Below are positions 37,406 through 45,706 of a stretch of 64,000 bases of DNA, piece after piece. The DNA is taken from the NCBI GenBank assembly GCA_014800795.1, contig JAAVFL010000034.1:1-64000 (forward strand), written 5' to 3'. The stretch's first letter is position 1. Every line of letters starts with the position of its first letter. The stretch is from Bacteroidales bacterium. GTDB lineage: Bacteria > Bacteroidota > Bacteroidia > Bacteroidales > Muribaculaceae. The position numbers were made by a program, and so were the translations under genes. Under the pieces are notes generated by a model that was given only the letters and a program-made list of their open reading frames with translations, was not told the DNA's origin and did not search any database.

Positions 37406-38389
37406 TTACATATCCCAAACCAGAAGCATTGAGCCCCAGGTGAAGCCTGCGCCGAAAGCCGTCAGCAGAATCTTGTCGCCCTTTTTCAGACGGTCTTTAT
37501 ATTCGTCGAGGCAGAGGGGGATTGAGGCTGCTGAAGTATTGCCGGTGTGCTGGATGTTTACGAGTACCTTTTCATCGGGAATTCCTGCGCGGGAGCTTAC
37601 AGCTTCGATGATTCGTAGGTTTGCCTGATGAGGCACGAGCCAGTCGATTGTCTCGGCGGTGAGGTTGTTGCGGTTCAGGATGTCCACAGATGCGGTGTAC
37701 ATGTCGGTGACTGCGTTTTTGTATACGTTGCGTCCGTCCTGGAACAGGTAGTGAAGCCCCTCGTCAAGGGTCTGTTGGGTAGTGGGCTTCGCTGAGCCGC
37801 CCCCCCACATCACCAGATGCTCAAGGCCGCGTCCGTCAACATGGAATACTGCATCAAGAACACCTACTCCGGGTTCTTCCGTCGGTTCTACCATCACGCA
37901 GGCTGCTCCGTCGCCGAACAGCGGGCAGGTGGCACGGTCGTTGTAGTTCACCATCGACGACATTTTCTCGGCGGCAACCACGATCACTTTCTTACGCAGA
38001 CCGCTTTTTACGTAGGCGGCTGCGTCTTCAAGCGCTACGATGAATCCGGCACATGCTGCCTGTATGTCGTAGGCATAGGCGTTTTTCAGACCTGCACCCT
38101 CGCATATAATCGAGCCGGTGGAGGGGAAACGGTAATCGGGGTTGGAGGTAGCGCATATCAGGAGTTCCACTTCCGAGGGATCGGTGGCGGTATCGGCGAG
38201 CAGCTTTTTTACGGCCTCGATGCCTAGATATGAAGAGCCCACATCCTTTTTGAGGATACGGCGCTCCTTTATACCTACGCGTGTGGTGATCCACTCATCG
38301 TTGGTATCAACCATTTTCGACAGCATCTCGTTGTCGAGAATGTCTTCGGGGAGATATGACGCGATGCCGGTAATCTTGGCGTTGAGCAT
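37406..38389 (-). CDS. fabH: 3-oxoacyl-ACP synthase III
   Basis: 327 residues, the normal length. Catalytic Cys in DIQAACAGF (about 113), His in WLVPHQANLRI (about 250) and Asn in QHTGNTSAA (about 281). Starts fatty-acid elongation by condensing acetyl- or branched-acyl-CoA with malonyl-ACP. The order YceD-rpmF-fabH is conserved in many bacteria, linking lipid and ribosome synthesis. A hairpin separates it from rpmF, so read-through or a weak unseen promoter must supply transcription. Confidence 0.95.
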   Translation of the reverse strand: MLNAKITGIASYLPEDILDNEMLSKMVDTNDEWITTRVGIKERRILKKDVGSSYLGIEAVKKLLADTATDPSEVELLICATSNPDYRFPSTGSIICEGAGLKNAYAYDIQAACAGFIVALEDAAAYVKSGLRKKVIVVAAEKMSSMVNYNDRATCPLFGDGAACVMVEPTEEPGVGVLDAVFHVDGRGLEHLVMWGGGSAKPTTQQTLDEGLHYLFQDGRNVYKNAVTDMYTASVDILNRNNLTAETIDWLVPHQANLRIIEAVSSRAGIPDEKVLVNIQHTGNTSAASIPLCLDEYKDRLKKGDKILLTAFGAGFTWGSMLLVWDM

Positions 38390-38460
38390 ATTTGTACGTG
38401 ATTAGTAGGTGGTAGAAACGTGAAGAAACCGCCGCCGGTTTCTTCTGGGGATGATGATGA

Positions 38461-38503
38461 TTTAAAAGGCTGCCGGAGTGGGCGGATCGCCCTGGCAGCC
38501 CTT
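38461..38503 (-). terminator. Hairpin after rpmF
   Basis: On the minus strand GGCTGCC...GGCAGCC with an inner GGGCG/CGCCC pairing, followed by TTTTAAA. May be an attenuator ahead of fabH. Confidence 0.7.
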
Positions 38504-38524
38504 GTGAGATCTCAAACCGCCGGA

Positions 38525-38710
38525 TTATACGACTGCGTTCTTCTCGATGGCGATTTTACCGCGGTAGTAGCCACATTCGTTGCAGACGCAGTGATATACG
38601 TGCCATGCGCCGCAGTTGGGGCAGATTGCGAGAGTAGGCATAGCAGCCTTGTCGTGTGTACGGCGTTTTGCGGTACGGGTCTTGGATTGTCTTCTTTTAG
38701 GATGTGCCAT
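38525..38710 (-). CDS. rpmF: 50S ribosomal protein L32
   Basis: 61 residues. MAHPKRRQSKTRTAKRRTHD at the N-terminus and a zinc ribbon with four Cys, CPNCGAWHVYHCVCNECGYY. The retained C-x2-C / C-x2-C pair marks the zinc-binding form rather than the Cys-less paralogue. It lies 70 bases after the YceD gene. Confidence 0.97.
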   Translation of the reverse strand: MAHPKRRQSKTRTAKRRTHDKAAMPTLAICPNCGAWHVYHCVCNECGYYRGKIAIEKNAVV

Positions 38711-38780
38711 TGTTTTCTATCTTTTTTCTATTGTTTTATTCGTATGTTGTATCCTGATACGCAATGCGGCCAGGAGGTTA

Positions 38781-39317
38781 TTATTCGCCGGGTTGGTCGG
38801 TCGACATGGTGTCCATTTCGTCAATCAGCTCGTCCTCGAGGTCGGCATCCTGATCGCCGGGGGCATGCGCGCGGTGCTTTTTGAGCAGCGAACTCATCGC
38901 GCGGTTACATTTCCCTAGCGGATGTACGTGCTTGATCGGTATGGCGAGCGATACGGTGTCATATATCATGTAAGCCACGTTGAGGAACGCATCCGATTCG
39001 GGAATCTCCATCAGGTCATCGGAGTCGTCGCGATAGTCATCTCCGTATTTCACATTTATATTGTATGTCGTATCTATATCAAGGGGAAGGTCGTCAAGAC
39101 ATCTGTCGCAAGGAACGGTCACTGTCCCTTTCATGTCGAAAGCGAGAGCATACACGTCGCGGCGATAAGTCACTGTGAGAACCACATTGACATCGGCATC
39201 GCGAACATCGGTACTCTCCATGTTCTCGAAGAACTGCTTGTCAAGGTGATACTCAAAAGTATGCGTGCCCTCGGCGAGGTTTCGCAGGGGCAATTTGAAT
39301 TGACTGAACTTTCCCAT
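38781..39317 (-). CDS. YceD / DUF177 family protein
   Basis: 178 residues from the ATG at 39317; the frame opens at 39374 but the -7 box lies at 39344-39351. The family Cys pair is in VPCDRCLDDLPLDI, with the usual acidic, low-complexity C-terminus (DADLEDELIDEMD). YceD genes sit beside rpmF across bacteria, and family members have been linked to 23S rRNA accumulation in plants and E. coli. Role here inferred from context. Confidence 0.88.
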   Translation of the reverse strand: MGKFSQFKLPLRNLAEGTHTFEYHLDKQFFENMESTDVRDADVNVVLTVTYRRDVYALAFDMKGTVTVPCDRCLDDLPLDIDTTYNINVKYGDDYRDDSDDLMEIPESDAFLNVAYMIYDTVSLAIPIKHVHPLGKCNRAMSSLLKKHRAHAPGDQDADLEDELIDEMDTMSTDQPGE

Positions 39318-39343
39318 AGCTATAGTCTGCGGAAAAAACTGTG

Positions 39344-39351
39344 CAAAGGTA
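39344..39351 (-). promoter_or_regulatory. -7 box, YceD-rpmF unit
   Basis: Minus-strand TACCTTTG; sets the start at 39317. Confidence 0.65.
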
Positions 39352-39458
39352 TATATTTTCTTGTTTATTACCAACTTTTCTTAGCGAAAAAAGCCATTCA
39401 TTCGGGCGACTTGGCGATAAAAGCGGATAAACGCCATGTAAACAAGCCCGATGTATGG

Positions 39459-40391
39459 TCAGAAAAACGGGCGCATCAGTGTTAATGCCCCGCGTATTCT
39501 ATGGCCTGTGAGCCATGCCGTAAATGTGAAAAGGGGGCGGTAAAGCCGCGATGGCTCGTCGGTGAGTGTCTTGGCCAGGAGGTCGCGGGCAAGTGCTGCG
39601 GAACCTTCCGAGGCGTAAAGCCCGGCGAGATGCGCCATGCGGAGGCGCACCCACCTACGGTGGCGCTGAGAGCTGAGCGAGGCTGAGATAGCTTCCAGCG
39701 AACGCTCCCATTTTCCGGCTCCGCGACTGAAATCGGTTCCGGTGATGGACACCTCGCGCTGAATCACATCTACGGTGGACGCTCCCGGTAGTTTCAGCAG
39801 TCGGGGGTGAAGTTTCAGCAGACGGATGCCGAGTTCCAGGTCGTTCCATCCCTTGATAGCGTTATTCCATCCTCCTGCACGCCGCATCAGCTCTGTACGC
39901 GCGGCATAGCGTTGTGTCGACATGTTTCCGTGAATCATATGATGCCAAATGGGTGAGGATGTCCGGAATTTTCTCTTGTATTGATGAGCGGCGCCAATAG
40001 GGTGGATCGTAACATCCCAACCTACGATGTCGGGATTTGATGCCGAGCTGAAGCCTTTCATAGCGCGCGCCACATGGCCGGGGTGCATGATGTCGTCGCT
40101 GTCGAAAAACATTACATATTCCGACTGTACTTCCTCGAGCCCGCGGTTGCGTGCGGCTGTTGCTCCGGGTTGCGCTTCGGTCAGTATGTCTATACGGAGC
40201 GTATCTGTCTCAGCTCTCTGTTTCCAGTCTTCCACAACGGCGGGTGTGTCGTCGGTCGACCCGTTGTCAACGACGATCACTCTCAGCGGCCGGTATGTCT
40301 GGGACTCTACGCTGCGGAGTGTGTCGCCTACAATTCCGGCACGGTTGTGTACCGGAATTACAATGGTGATTGGAAAATCGGTTGATTCCAT
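39459..40391 (-). CDS. Glycosyltransferase family 2
   Basis: 310 residues. GT-A features: ITIVIPVHNRAGIVGDTLRS (about 8-27), VVDNGSTDDTPAVV, GATAARNRGLEE and the metal-binding FFDSDDIMHPGH (about 94-105). The C-terminal third is helical. Last gene of the run from greA; the spacer to the ATP-grasp/GT2 fusion gene is 33 bases. Sugar and acceptor unknown. Confidence 0.87.
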   Translation of the reverse strand: MESTDFPITIVIPVHNRAGIVGDTLRSVESQTYRPLRVIVVDNGSTDDTPAVVEDWKQRAETDTLRIDILTEAQPGATAARNRGLEEVQSEYVMFFDSDDIMHPGHVARAMKGFSSASNPDIVGWDVTIHPIGAAHQYKRKFRTSSPIWHHMIHGNMSTQRYAARTELMRRAGGWNNAIKGWNDLELGIRLLKLHPRLLKLPGASTVDVIQREVSITGTDFSRGAGKWERSLEAISASLSSQRHRRWVRLRMAHLAGLYASEGSAALARDLLAKTLTDEPSRLYRPLFTFTAWLTGHRIRGALTLMRPFF

Positions 40392-40424
40392 AGCTCGTGG
40401 GGTGGTTGGCTCGGACGGGAGTTG

Positions 40425-42197
40425 TCAGACTTTCAGATGGCGCATGCCGTAGATGGCGCCTTTCACCATCTCCCGTACAGCTCTGAGGAAGGGGGCGCGT
40501 CCGGCGCGGCTCATGTGCATGGCTGCGGCTGTTATGGCGACGGGCCATAGCAGGGGGCGGCGCAGGGCTATCAACGCTCCGTTGGCGCGAATCACCCCGT
40601 TGTCGTTTACTTTCCTGCCACCTGTCGCTACTCCGTGATGGGTAGTGATCTCGATCGGGAAATAATGGCCGCGATACCCTCGCGAGGCAGCCTGCATCAG
40701 AAAGAAATCTTCCTCTCCGGCGCTCAGATACGGCGCCCCGATGCCGAGCAGCGGGTTGAAGGTCAGGGCATCGGCTCCGGTGATTATCTTGCGTCTGAAA
40801 GCGATTTCAATACTTGCCGGTACATATCCCTTAGGTAAATCCTCAAATGGCATATCCCGCTCCGGATAGCGTTTAAGGGCAGGCGTACGGTAGCGGAACG
40901 AGGCTATGTCTACTGCGGGATTATCGCAGAACGTATTGATAACAGCCAGAAGTTGTCCGGATGTGTATGAAAGGTCGTCGTCGGCTATTAATATGATTTC
41001 TCCGCGGGCACGGCTTAAGGCGCTGTTACGGTTATGGCTCAGACCTATTGTAGGGGTTCGCACCACTCTGATGTCCTCTCTCTGCAGCGATTGAGGCACC
41101 GGCGCATCCTCGTGCTTCTGCCACGACACCACATATTCCACTCCTTCCACCTCAGGGAGCTGCATGGCGGCAACTCTGTCTATCCCCTCCTTTCCAATGG
41201 TGGAAATGGTCACGCTTAACGTGGGGGCAGCGGACGCGGGTGACAGGCTTATACGGTCGGCGATATATTGTAATGCGGTGTCGGATATGGAGGGAATACG
41301 CTTGAGGGCGGCGGGTGTGAAGGTAAACTCTCCGAAACGCACTTGCCCATGGTCGTCGTAAAGATCAAGCCTTACGAAAGGCATACCTGCCGACAGGTCG
41401 CGGCATATGGCTTTCATTTTCTCGAATGATGCCGGACAGGGTATATCCTTTGCGCCGGCGGCATATTCAGGCTCCATCCATTCGTCGTGGCGTTTCCAGT
41501 CCATGTCGTACATCGTAACTCTCTTCGTGTCGGGCCCGTTGTAGTTGCGGTCGGTGCATACCCGACACATCATAGGTTCCCCGTTTACGCAGAAAAATTT
41601 GTAGTCGGGAACTCCCGCCGAGAAGTCCGGTTCGGTCATTATCTTCTCTGCGAATATACATGGATTGATAAGCGCATATTGCGTCTCGGCATTATAGGCT
41701 CCGTAGACCCGGCTCATCGAGCGGGCAAGCTGCCGGCGTATCTTTTTCAGCGGAGCGCTTTTCTTGTCTGTTATTATGAAAAGGTCGCTGCACCCGTTGT
41801 TGGGTTTTATTACGAAAGCATCGGGTAGAGTGTTGAAATCTATGTCGTCGGCCGATTCCCATTGTCCGAGCAGCGGTATGAGTATATCGCCATGTCCCTT
41901 ATCGGCGACATAGCTGCGCGCCTTGAATTTATCGGCGAGAATAGACCAATAGGATATGTCGGTATTGAATTGAATCCATCTTATTTTTTCGGCGAAAAGC
42001 GTAGGGCGCTCCCAATCGATAGGGCGGCCGTAGGCTTTCTGGAAAAGTTCTTCGGCGCGCTTGCGGGGGTTCTTCGCATAGTGTCTGCCGGCAATACGCT
42101 CCTTGAACTGCAACAGAGGAAGATGGATGTTTTTTTTCAGAGCCATCTTAATGGTGCCTCCCGACAGACGGGCGTTTGACGATGAGTTCTTTTTCAT
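40425..42197 (-). CDS. Fusion protein: TupA-like ATP-grasp domain + glycosyltransferase family 2
   Basis: 590 residues. Residues about 30-320 fit the TupA-like ATP-grasp family (PF14305): FAEKIRWIQFNTD, DAFVIKPNNGCSD, KIMTEPDFSAGVPDYKFFCVNG, and the Mg-site region GMPFVRLDLYDDHGQVRFGEFTFTP. Residues about 325-590 form a GT-A glycosyltransferase: LSVTISTIGKEG, IGLSHNRNSALSRARGEIIL, ADDDLSYTSGQ. TupA-like enzymes ligate acidic or amino groups onto surface polymers (teichuronopeptide in the founding case). One chain could transfer a sugar and attach an amino-acid-like group. Its ATG overlaps the upstream stop (ATGA at 42194-42197), so translation is coupled. Confidence 0.82.
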   Translation of the reverse strand: MKKNSSSNARLSGGTIKMALKKNIHLPLLQFKERIAGRHYAKNPRKRAEELFQKAYGRPIDWERPTLFAEKIRWIQFNTDISYWSILADKFKARSYVADKGHGDILIPLLGQWESADDIDFNTLPDAFVIKPNNGCSDLFIITDKKSAPLKKIRRQLARSMSRVYGAYNAETQYALINPCIFAEKIMTEPDFSAGVPDYKFFCVNGEPMMCRVCTDRNYNGPDTKRVTMYDMDWKRHDEWMEPEYAAGAKDIPCPASFEKMKAICRDLSAGMPFVRLDLYDDHGQVRFGEFTFTPAALKRIPSISDTALQYIADRISLSPASAAPTLSVTISTIGKEGIDRVAAMQLPEVEGVEYVVSWQKHEDAPVPQSLQREDIRVVRTPTIGLSHNRNSALSRARGEIILIADDDLSYTSGQLLAVINTFCDNPAVDIASFRYRTPALKRYPERDMPFEDLPKGYVPASIEIAFRRKIITGADALTFNPLLGIGAPYLSAGEEDFFLMQAASRGYRGHYFPIEITTHHGVATGGRKVNDNGVIRANGALIALRRPLLWPVAITAAAMHMSRAGRAPFLRAVREMVKGAIYGMRHLKV

Positions 42198-43345
42198 GGC
42201 TTGGGAGTGGAGAATTGATTTTTCAGTTCGAGGCGTCTCTGCCAGAAGTCGGCGAATCGGGCGGCTACAACGGGAGCGGCATTGTGTTTTTTCACAAATT
42301 CGCGTCCTTCGAGCCCACGGCGGCGCAATTCGCCCGGAGGGGAGGTTATGATTTGTTCGAACATGGATGTCATGCTCTCCGTGTCCAGCGGGCTGTTGAA
42401 TATAGGGTGCAGCCGGTTCTCGCCGATGAAGTTGTAGAATTCAGGCTCCGCTCCGCTGACCGCACATTGTCCTTTCGCCATGGCCAGCAGGGCATTCGTG
42501 GCGGGGGTGTAGCTGTATGCCTGATCGATAACGACATGTGCCTGCGACAGAAGTTCGATGTACTCTTTATACGGACGGTTTTCTACGATTATGAGTTCTG
42601 CTTTTTCGGGATGGCGTTCGATGGCGCGGCGTGCGGCGAGTTCAAGGCGGTCTGTCCCTTTTGCAGCGAGGCGTCCTTTGTGTCGTCCGAGAAAAAAACG
42701 CACTTTTTCTGGGCGTTCCGGGATTTCCGACAGTGTCAGTTCGTTCATGTCGATCGGAATTCCTCCGTAAGCGGTTTTCGCTTCCGGCAACCAGCGGCGT
42801 GCTGAAAGCAGATATTCATAGAGTACAGCCACAGCGCCGTCCACATTGTTGTAGATGTGGCGGCAATGGGCGGTCATAGCCTCTCCGGTCCAGGTTGTGA
42901 CGCGGTCGGGATTTTCGATGACCATTGGCGACGGTTTTCCCAAATGCATGTATTCGGAATATCGGAGTGATCCGTCAGGGTCGAGACATTCCTCCACATA
43001 TGGCGTATCGGTTCCAAGAGCGGTAAGAAATATGCTCCGGTTATTGCGCCTGATGATATCGAATATCCTGCGTACACGTCCGGGACGCAGGCTGAGGAAT
43101 ATCGGATTATGAATCGCTACTACATCAAAATCTCTAAAGCGGGTGGCCGTCAGTCGCAGGGATCGGAGATATAATCCCGCTCCTCCCGTCGGCCCTGCAA
43201 AATGTCTCGACAGGTCTATGTCGCGCTCGGTCTGCATCCACCGGGTTCCGTCGGAGGCAACTGTCACCTCATGCCCCAGGTCGCGCAGACCTATGGCAAG
43301 AGTGCGGTGGCAGTTGCTTGCGTCTCCGAGGAGAAGTATTTTCAT
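42194..43345 (-). CDS. Glycosyltransferase, GT-B type (GT4-like)
   Basis: 383 residues. MKILLLGDASNCHRTLAIGLRDLGHEV is a Rossmann start, and the C-terminal donor domain shows VRFFLGRHKGRLAAKGTDRL and VVIDQAYSYTPATNALLAMAKG / AEPEFYNF, in the position of the GT4 E-x7-E region. It probably builds the same surface glycan as the two glycosyltransferases after it. It follows the Cys-less thioredoxin-like lipoprotein gene by 42 bases. Confidence 0.8.
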   Translation of the reverse strand: MKILLLGDASNCHRTLAIGLRDLGHEVTVASDGTRWMQTERDIDLSRHFAGPTGGAGLYLRSLRLTATRFRDFDVVAIHNPIFLSLRPGRVRRIFDIIRRNNRSIFLTALGTDTPYVEECLDPDGSLRYSEYMHLGKPSPMVIENPDRVTTWTGEAMTAHCRHIYNNVDGAVAVLYEYLLSARRWLPEAKTAYGGIPIDMNELTLSEIPERPEKVRFFLGRHKGRLAAKGTDRLELAARRAIERHPEKAELIIVENRPYKEYIELLSQAHVVIDQAYSYTPATNALLAMAKGQCAVSGAEPEFYNFIGENRLHPIFNSPLDTESMTSMFEQIITSPPGELRRRGLEGREFVKKHNAAPVVAARFADFWQRRLELKNQFSTPKP

Positions 43346-43387
43346 TTTGGGGAACTTGCGTTTTTTTCGGGCTGTAGCGGTGTCTGA

Positions 43388-44500
43388 TTAAAGATAGCGG
43401 CGCACTATGGCGTCGAGACCGGTTATGTCGTTGACGCGTTCCACCAGTTCGCCCTGTCGGTTGATGACGAATGTGGCGGGAAGATCAGTGACGTTGTATT
43501 TCAACAGTGTCCGTGCCCCGTTTTTGGGGGAATTGTAGACGGCGGTCCAAGGAATGTTCGCAGCTGCCTGACGCCATGCGAATTCATCGTTGTCGACCGA
43601 GACCTGATATATTTCGAGACCCGAATCCTTGTAGGCGTCATATACCTTTGCGAGTTCAAGGTTAAGAGCTGGTGATACATCGGCCGTATAAGCAGTGAAG
43701 TTGAGTACCACGACTTTCCCTTTCGAGGCTTCCTCGCTGAGGCTGCGCTCTGTACCTGAGGGGTCAAGCAATGATATTTCCGGAAGCACCATTTCGGTGG
43801 CTACGATGGTGTCGGTAGGTACGATGGACCGGTGTCCGCGGCGATGCTGCATGAACACTGTGCTGAGATATTCGGTTCGCGGGTCGGTAGGGCGCTGCTC
43901 TACATAGGCGTTTGCGACGGCTCCGATAACCCTAAGGTCTGCGCGATCCTCGGGATTGAATAATTGGGTGTTGCCTACTTTGCGGAAGATAGTGTAGTAA
44001 GCGACCACACCGGCAGGATCGCCGAGAATCTGGTTGGCGAGAGCGCGTTTCAGGTCGGCGTCGGTTGCTACGGCGCGTTCGCCACGTGTCGCAACGGCTT
44101 TCTTTATAATGTCGTTGACAGCCTGCATGCGTTCGGCAGAAGCCGAACCGGAAAGTGTGGAGGTGTTACCGAATCCGGTGGCATTACCGGTGATAGTCAC
44201 GGTCTCGGTGCTGTCGATCGGAAAGTAGATCGACTGGTTACCGAGAGTGAGGCGGTATATTTCCGGGTGTCCCGACGGGGTCTGAGCTACTTTGAAGCGA
44301 CCTTCCTTATCGATGGTGACGGTGTCGACCGCATACCATTGTCCGTAACGGTTGGAGGCTTCGAGTATCAGCTCTTTTCCTTCGCCTCCGGCGATAGTGC
44401 CTTCAGCTTTCCATTTACTACTCTGCGAGCAGGATACTGTGGCGGCAGCCACGAAGCTGAGCGCGATGATTGCCGGGATATGTTTGATTTTATGACTCAT
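43388..44500 (-). CDS. Thioredoxin-fold lipoprotein lacking the active-site cysteines (DUF4369-like N-terminus)
   Basis: 370 residues. Lipobox AAATVSC|S. Residues about 30-130 resemble the DUF4369 beta domain common in Bacteroidetes TlpA proteins (KWKAEGTIAGGEGKELILEA). The C-terminal AhpC/TSA-like domain has KVVVLNFTAYTADVSPALN, where the W-C-x-x-C motif should be; both Cys are gone. The cis-Pro region TDLPATFVINRQGELVERV is kept. It cannot do thiol-disulfide exchange by the usual mechanism, so a binding or structural role is inferred. The HIT gene stop lies 30 bases upstream. Confidence 0.82.
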   Translation of the reverse strand: MSHKIKHIPAIIALSFVAAATVSCSQSSKWKAEGTIAGGEGKELILEASNRYGQWYAVDTVTIDKEGRFKVAQTPSGHPEIYRLTLGNQSIYFPIDSTETVTITGNATGFGNTSTLSGSASAERMQAVNDIIKKAVATRGERAVATDADLKRALANQILGDPAGVVAYYTIFRKVGNTQLFNPEDRADLRVIGAVANAYVEQRPTDPRTEYLSTVFMQHRRGHRSIVPTDTIVATEMVLPEISLLDPSGTERSLSEEASKGKVVVLNFTAYTADVSPALNLELAKVYDAYKDSGLEIYQVSVDNDEFAWRQAAANIPWTAVYNSPKNGARTLLKYNVTDLPATFVINRQGELVERVNDITGLDAIVRRYL

Positions 44501-44530
44501 GGTTCACTGGGGAGGGAGTGGGGATTGAAA

Positions 44531-44926
44531 TTATTCGAATTCGGATGCGATGGAAGCGGCGATCTTTTCCATCTCATCGGCGGGGAGCGTGAGCTTTTCT
44601 CCGCAGAAGTTCATATCGGAGCCGGTGTTCATCGGAACGAGATGTACGTGGGTGTGGGGAACGTCCAGACCGATTACCGTCACACCTACTTTTGTGCAGG
44701 GAATCGCTTTTCTGATAGCTTTAGCGACGCGTTTTGCGAAGAGCATCAGTCCGGTATAATCCTCGTCGGTAAGGTCGAAGATATAATCAACCTCTTTTTT
44801 GGGGATTACGAGAACATGACCCGGATGAACGGGGTTTATGTCGAGAAAGGCGAAGTAGCGGTCATCTTCCGCAACTTTGTATGAGGGTATTTCGCCGGCT
44901 GCAATGCGTGAGAATATAGATGCCAT
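44531..44926 (-). CDS. HIT family hydrolase
   Basis: 131 residues, the normal length. Histidine triad HTHVHLVPM (about 93-101) preceded by DINPVHPGHVLVIPKKEVD. Hinge-type HIT proteins cleave purine nucleotide phosphoramidates or Ap4A-like dinucleotides. The gene lies 51 bases after greA and 30 before the lipoprotein gene, in one apparent operon. The physiological substrate is unknown. Confidence 0.93.
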   Translation of the reverse strand: MASIFSRIAAGEIPSYKVAEDDRYFAFLDINPVHPGHVLVIPKKEVDYIFDLTDEDYTGLMLFAKRVAKAIRKAIPCTKVGVTVIGLDVPHTHVHLVPMNTGSDMNFCGEKLTLPADEMEKIAASIASEFE

Positions 44927-44977
44927 GTGGTGGTTGAACAGCGTGGTTGTGGTTAGTGTGATCTGCGAGCGGGGAGA

Positions 44978-45448
44978 TCAGATGGAGATCTGCTCGATTT
45001 CAAATTTCATAAGACCTGCGGGCACCCGTATCTCTACGATATCGCCTACTTTGTGGCCGAGCAGACCTTTGGCGATAGGGGTGGAAGCACCGATTTTCTT
45101 CTCGCGGAGGTTGGCTTCCGAATCTGCCACGATAGTGTATTCCACACTCATGCCGTTGGCGGTGTTTTTGATTTTTACTTTCGAGAGTATGTTTACTTCA
45201 TCGGCATTCAGTTTTGTCTCGTCGATAAGGCGGGCGTTGGCCACGAGGTCCTTCAGCTTGGCGATTCTCATCTCAAGCATGCCCTGAGCCTCTTTTGCGG
45301 CGTCATATTCCGAATTTTCCGAAAGGTCGCCTTTATCGCGCGCCTCGGCTATGGCTGCTGAGATGCGGGGACGTTCTACGCTTTCCAGATAGGCTATCTC
45401 TTCCATCTTTTTCTTGTAGCCTTCCTTTGTCATATAAGTTAAAGCCAT
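44978..45448 (-). CDS. greA: Transcription elongation factor GreA
   Basis: 156 residues. N-terminal coiled coil with YMTKEGYKKKMEEIAYLESVERP and the acidic tip GDLSENSEYDAAKE (about 41-54), where the conserved D and E stimulate transcript cleavage; then the FKBP-like C-domain with STPIAKGLLGHKVGD. Rescues backtracked RNA polymerase. First gene of the run greA - HIT - lipoprotein - GT - ATP-grasp/GT2 - GT2, with a -7 box about 140 bases upstream. Confidence 0.96.
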   Translation of the reverse strand: MALTYMTKEGYKKKMEEIAYLESVERPRISAAIAEARDKGDLSENSEYDAAKEAQGMLEMRIAKLKDLVANARLIDETKLNADEVNILSKVKIKNTANGMSVEYTIVADSEANLREKKIGASTPIAKGLLGHKVGDIVEIRVPAGLMKFEIEQISI

Positions 45449-45587
45449 GATATTTAGTTGTTTTAGGGTTTGCGTTTGTGTAGTTCTGTTTTTTTATTGT
45501 GTGACAAAAAAGATAGCGCCTCGCCCGGTTTTATGTACTGGGGAGACCCTAAAATCATTTTGTTCGCAATTTTCTCTTTTCTGACAG

Positions 45588-45595
45588 CAAAGTTA
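45588..45595 (-). promoter_or_regulatory. -7 box, greA operon
   Basis: Minus-strand TAACTTTG; leader to 45448 about 130 bases. Confidence 0.6.
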
Positions 45596-45671
45596 GTGAA
45601 TTTTTTTCTAATTCCCAAATCCGAAGCCCGCGATTCCCGGCTGTTGATTTTTAAAGATGAAAAATAATGAG

Positions 45672-45679
45672 TAACTTCG
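45672..45679 (+). promoter_or_regulatory. Near-consensus -7 box, prfB
   Basis: TAACTTCG, one change from TAnnTTTG, 28 bases before the ATG. Confidence 0.45.
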
Positions 45680-45706
45680 CGGTCAGAAAAGAAACAGCAA
45701 TAATAT

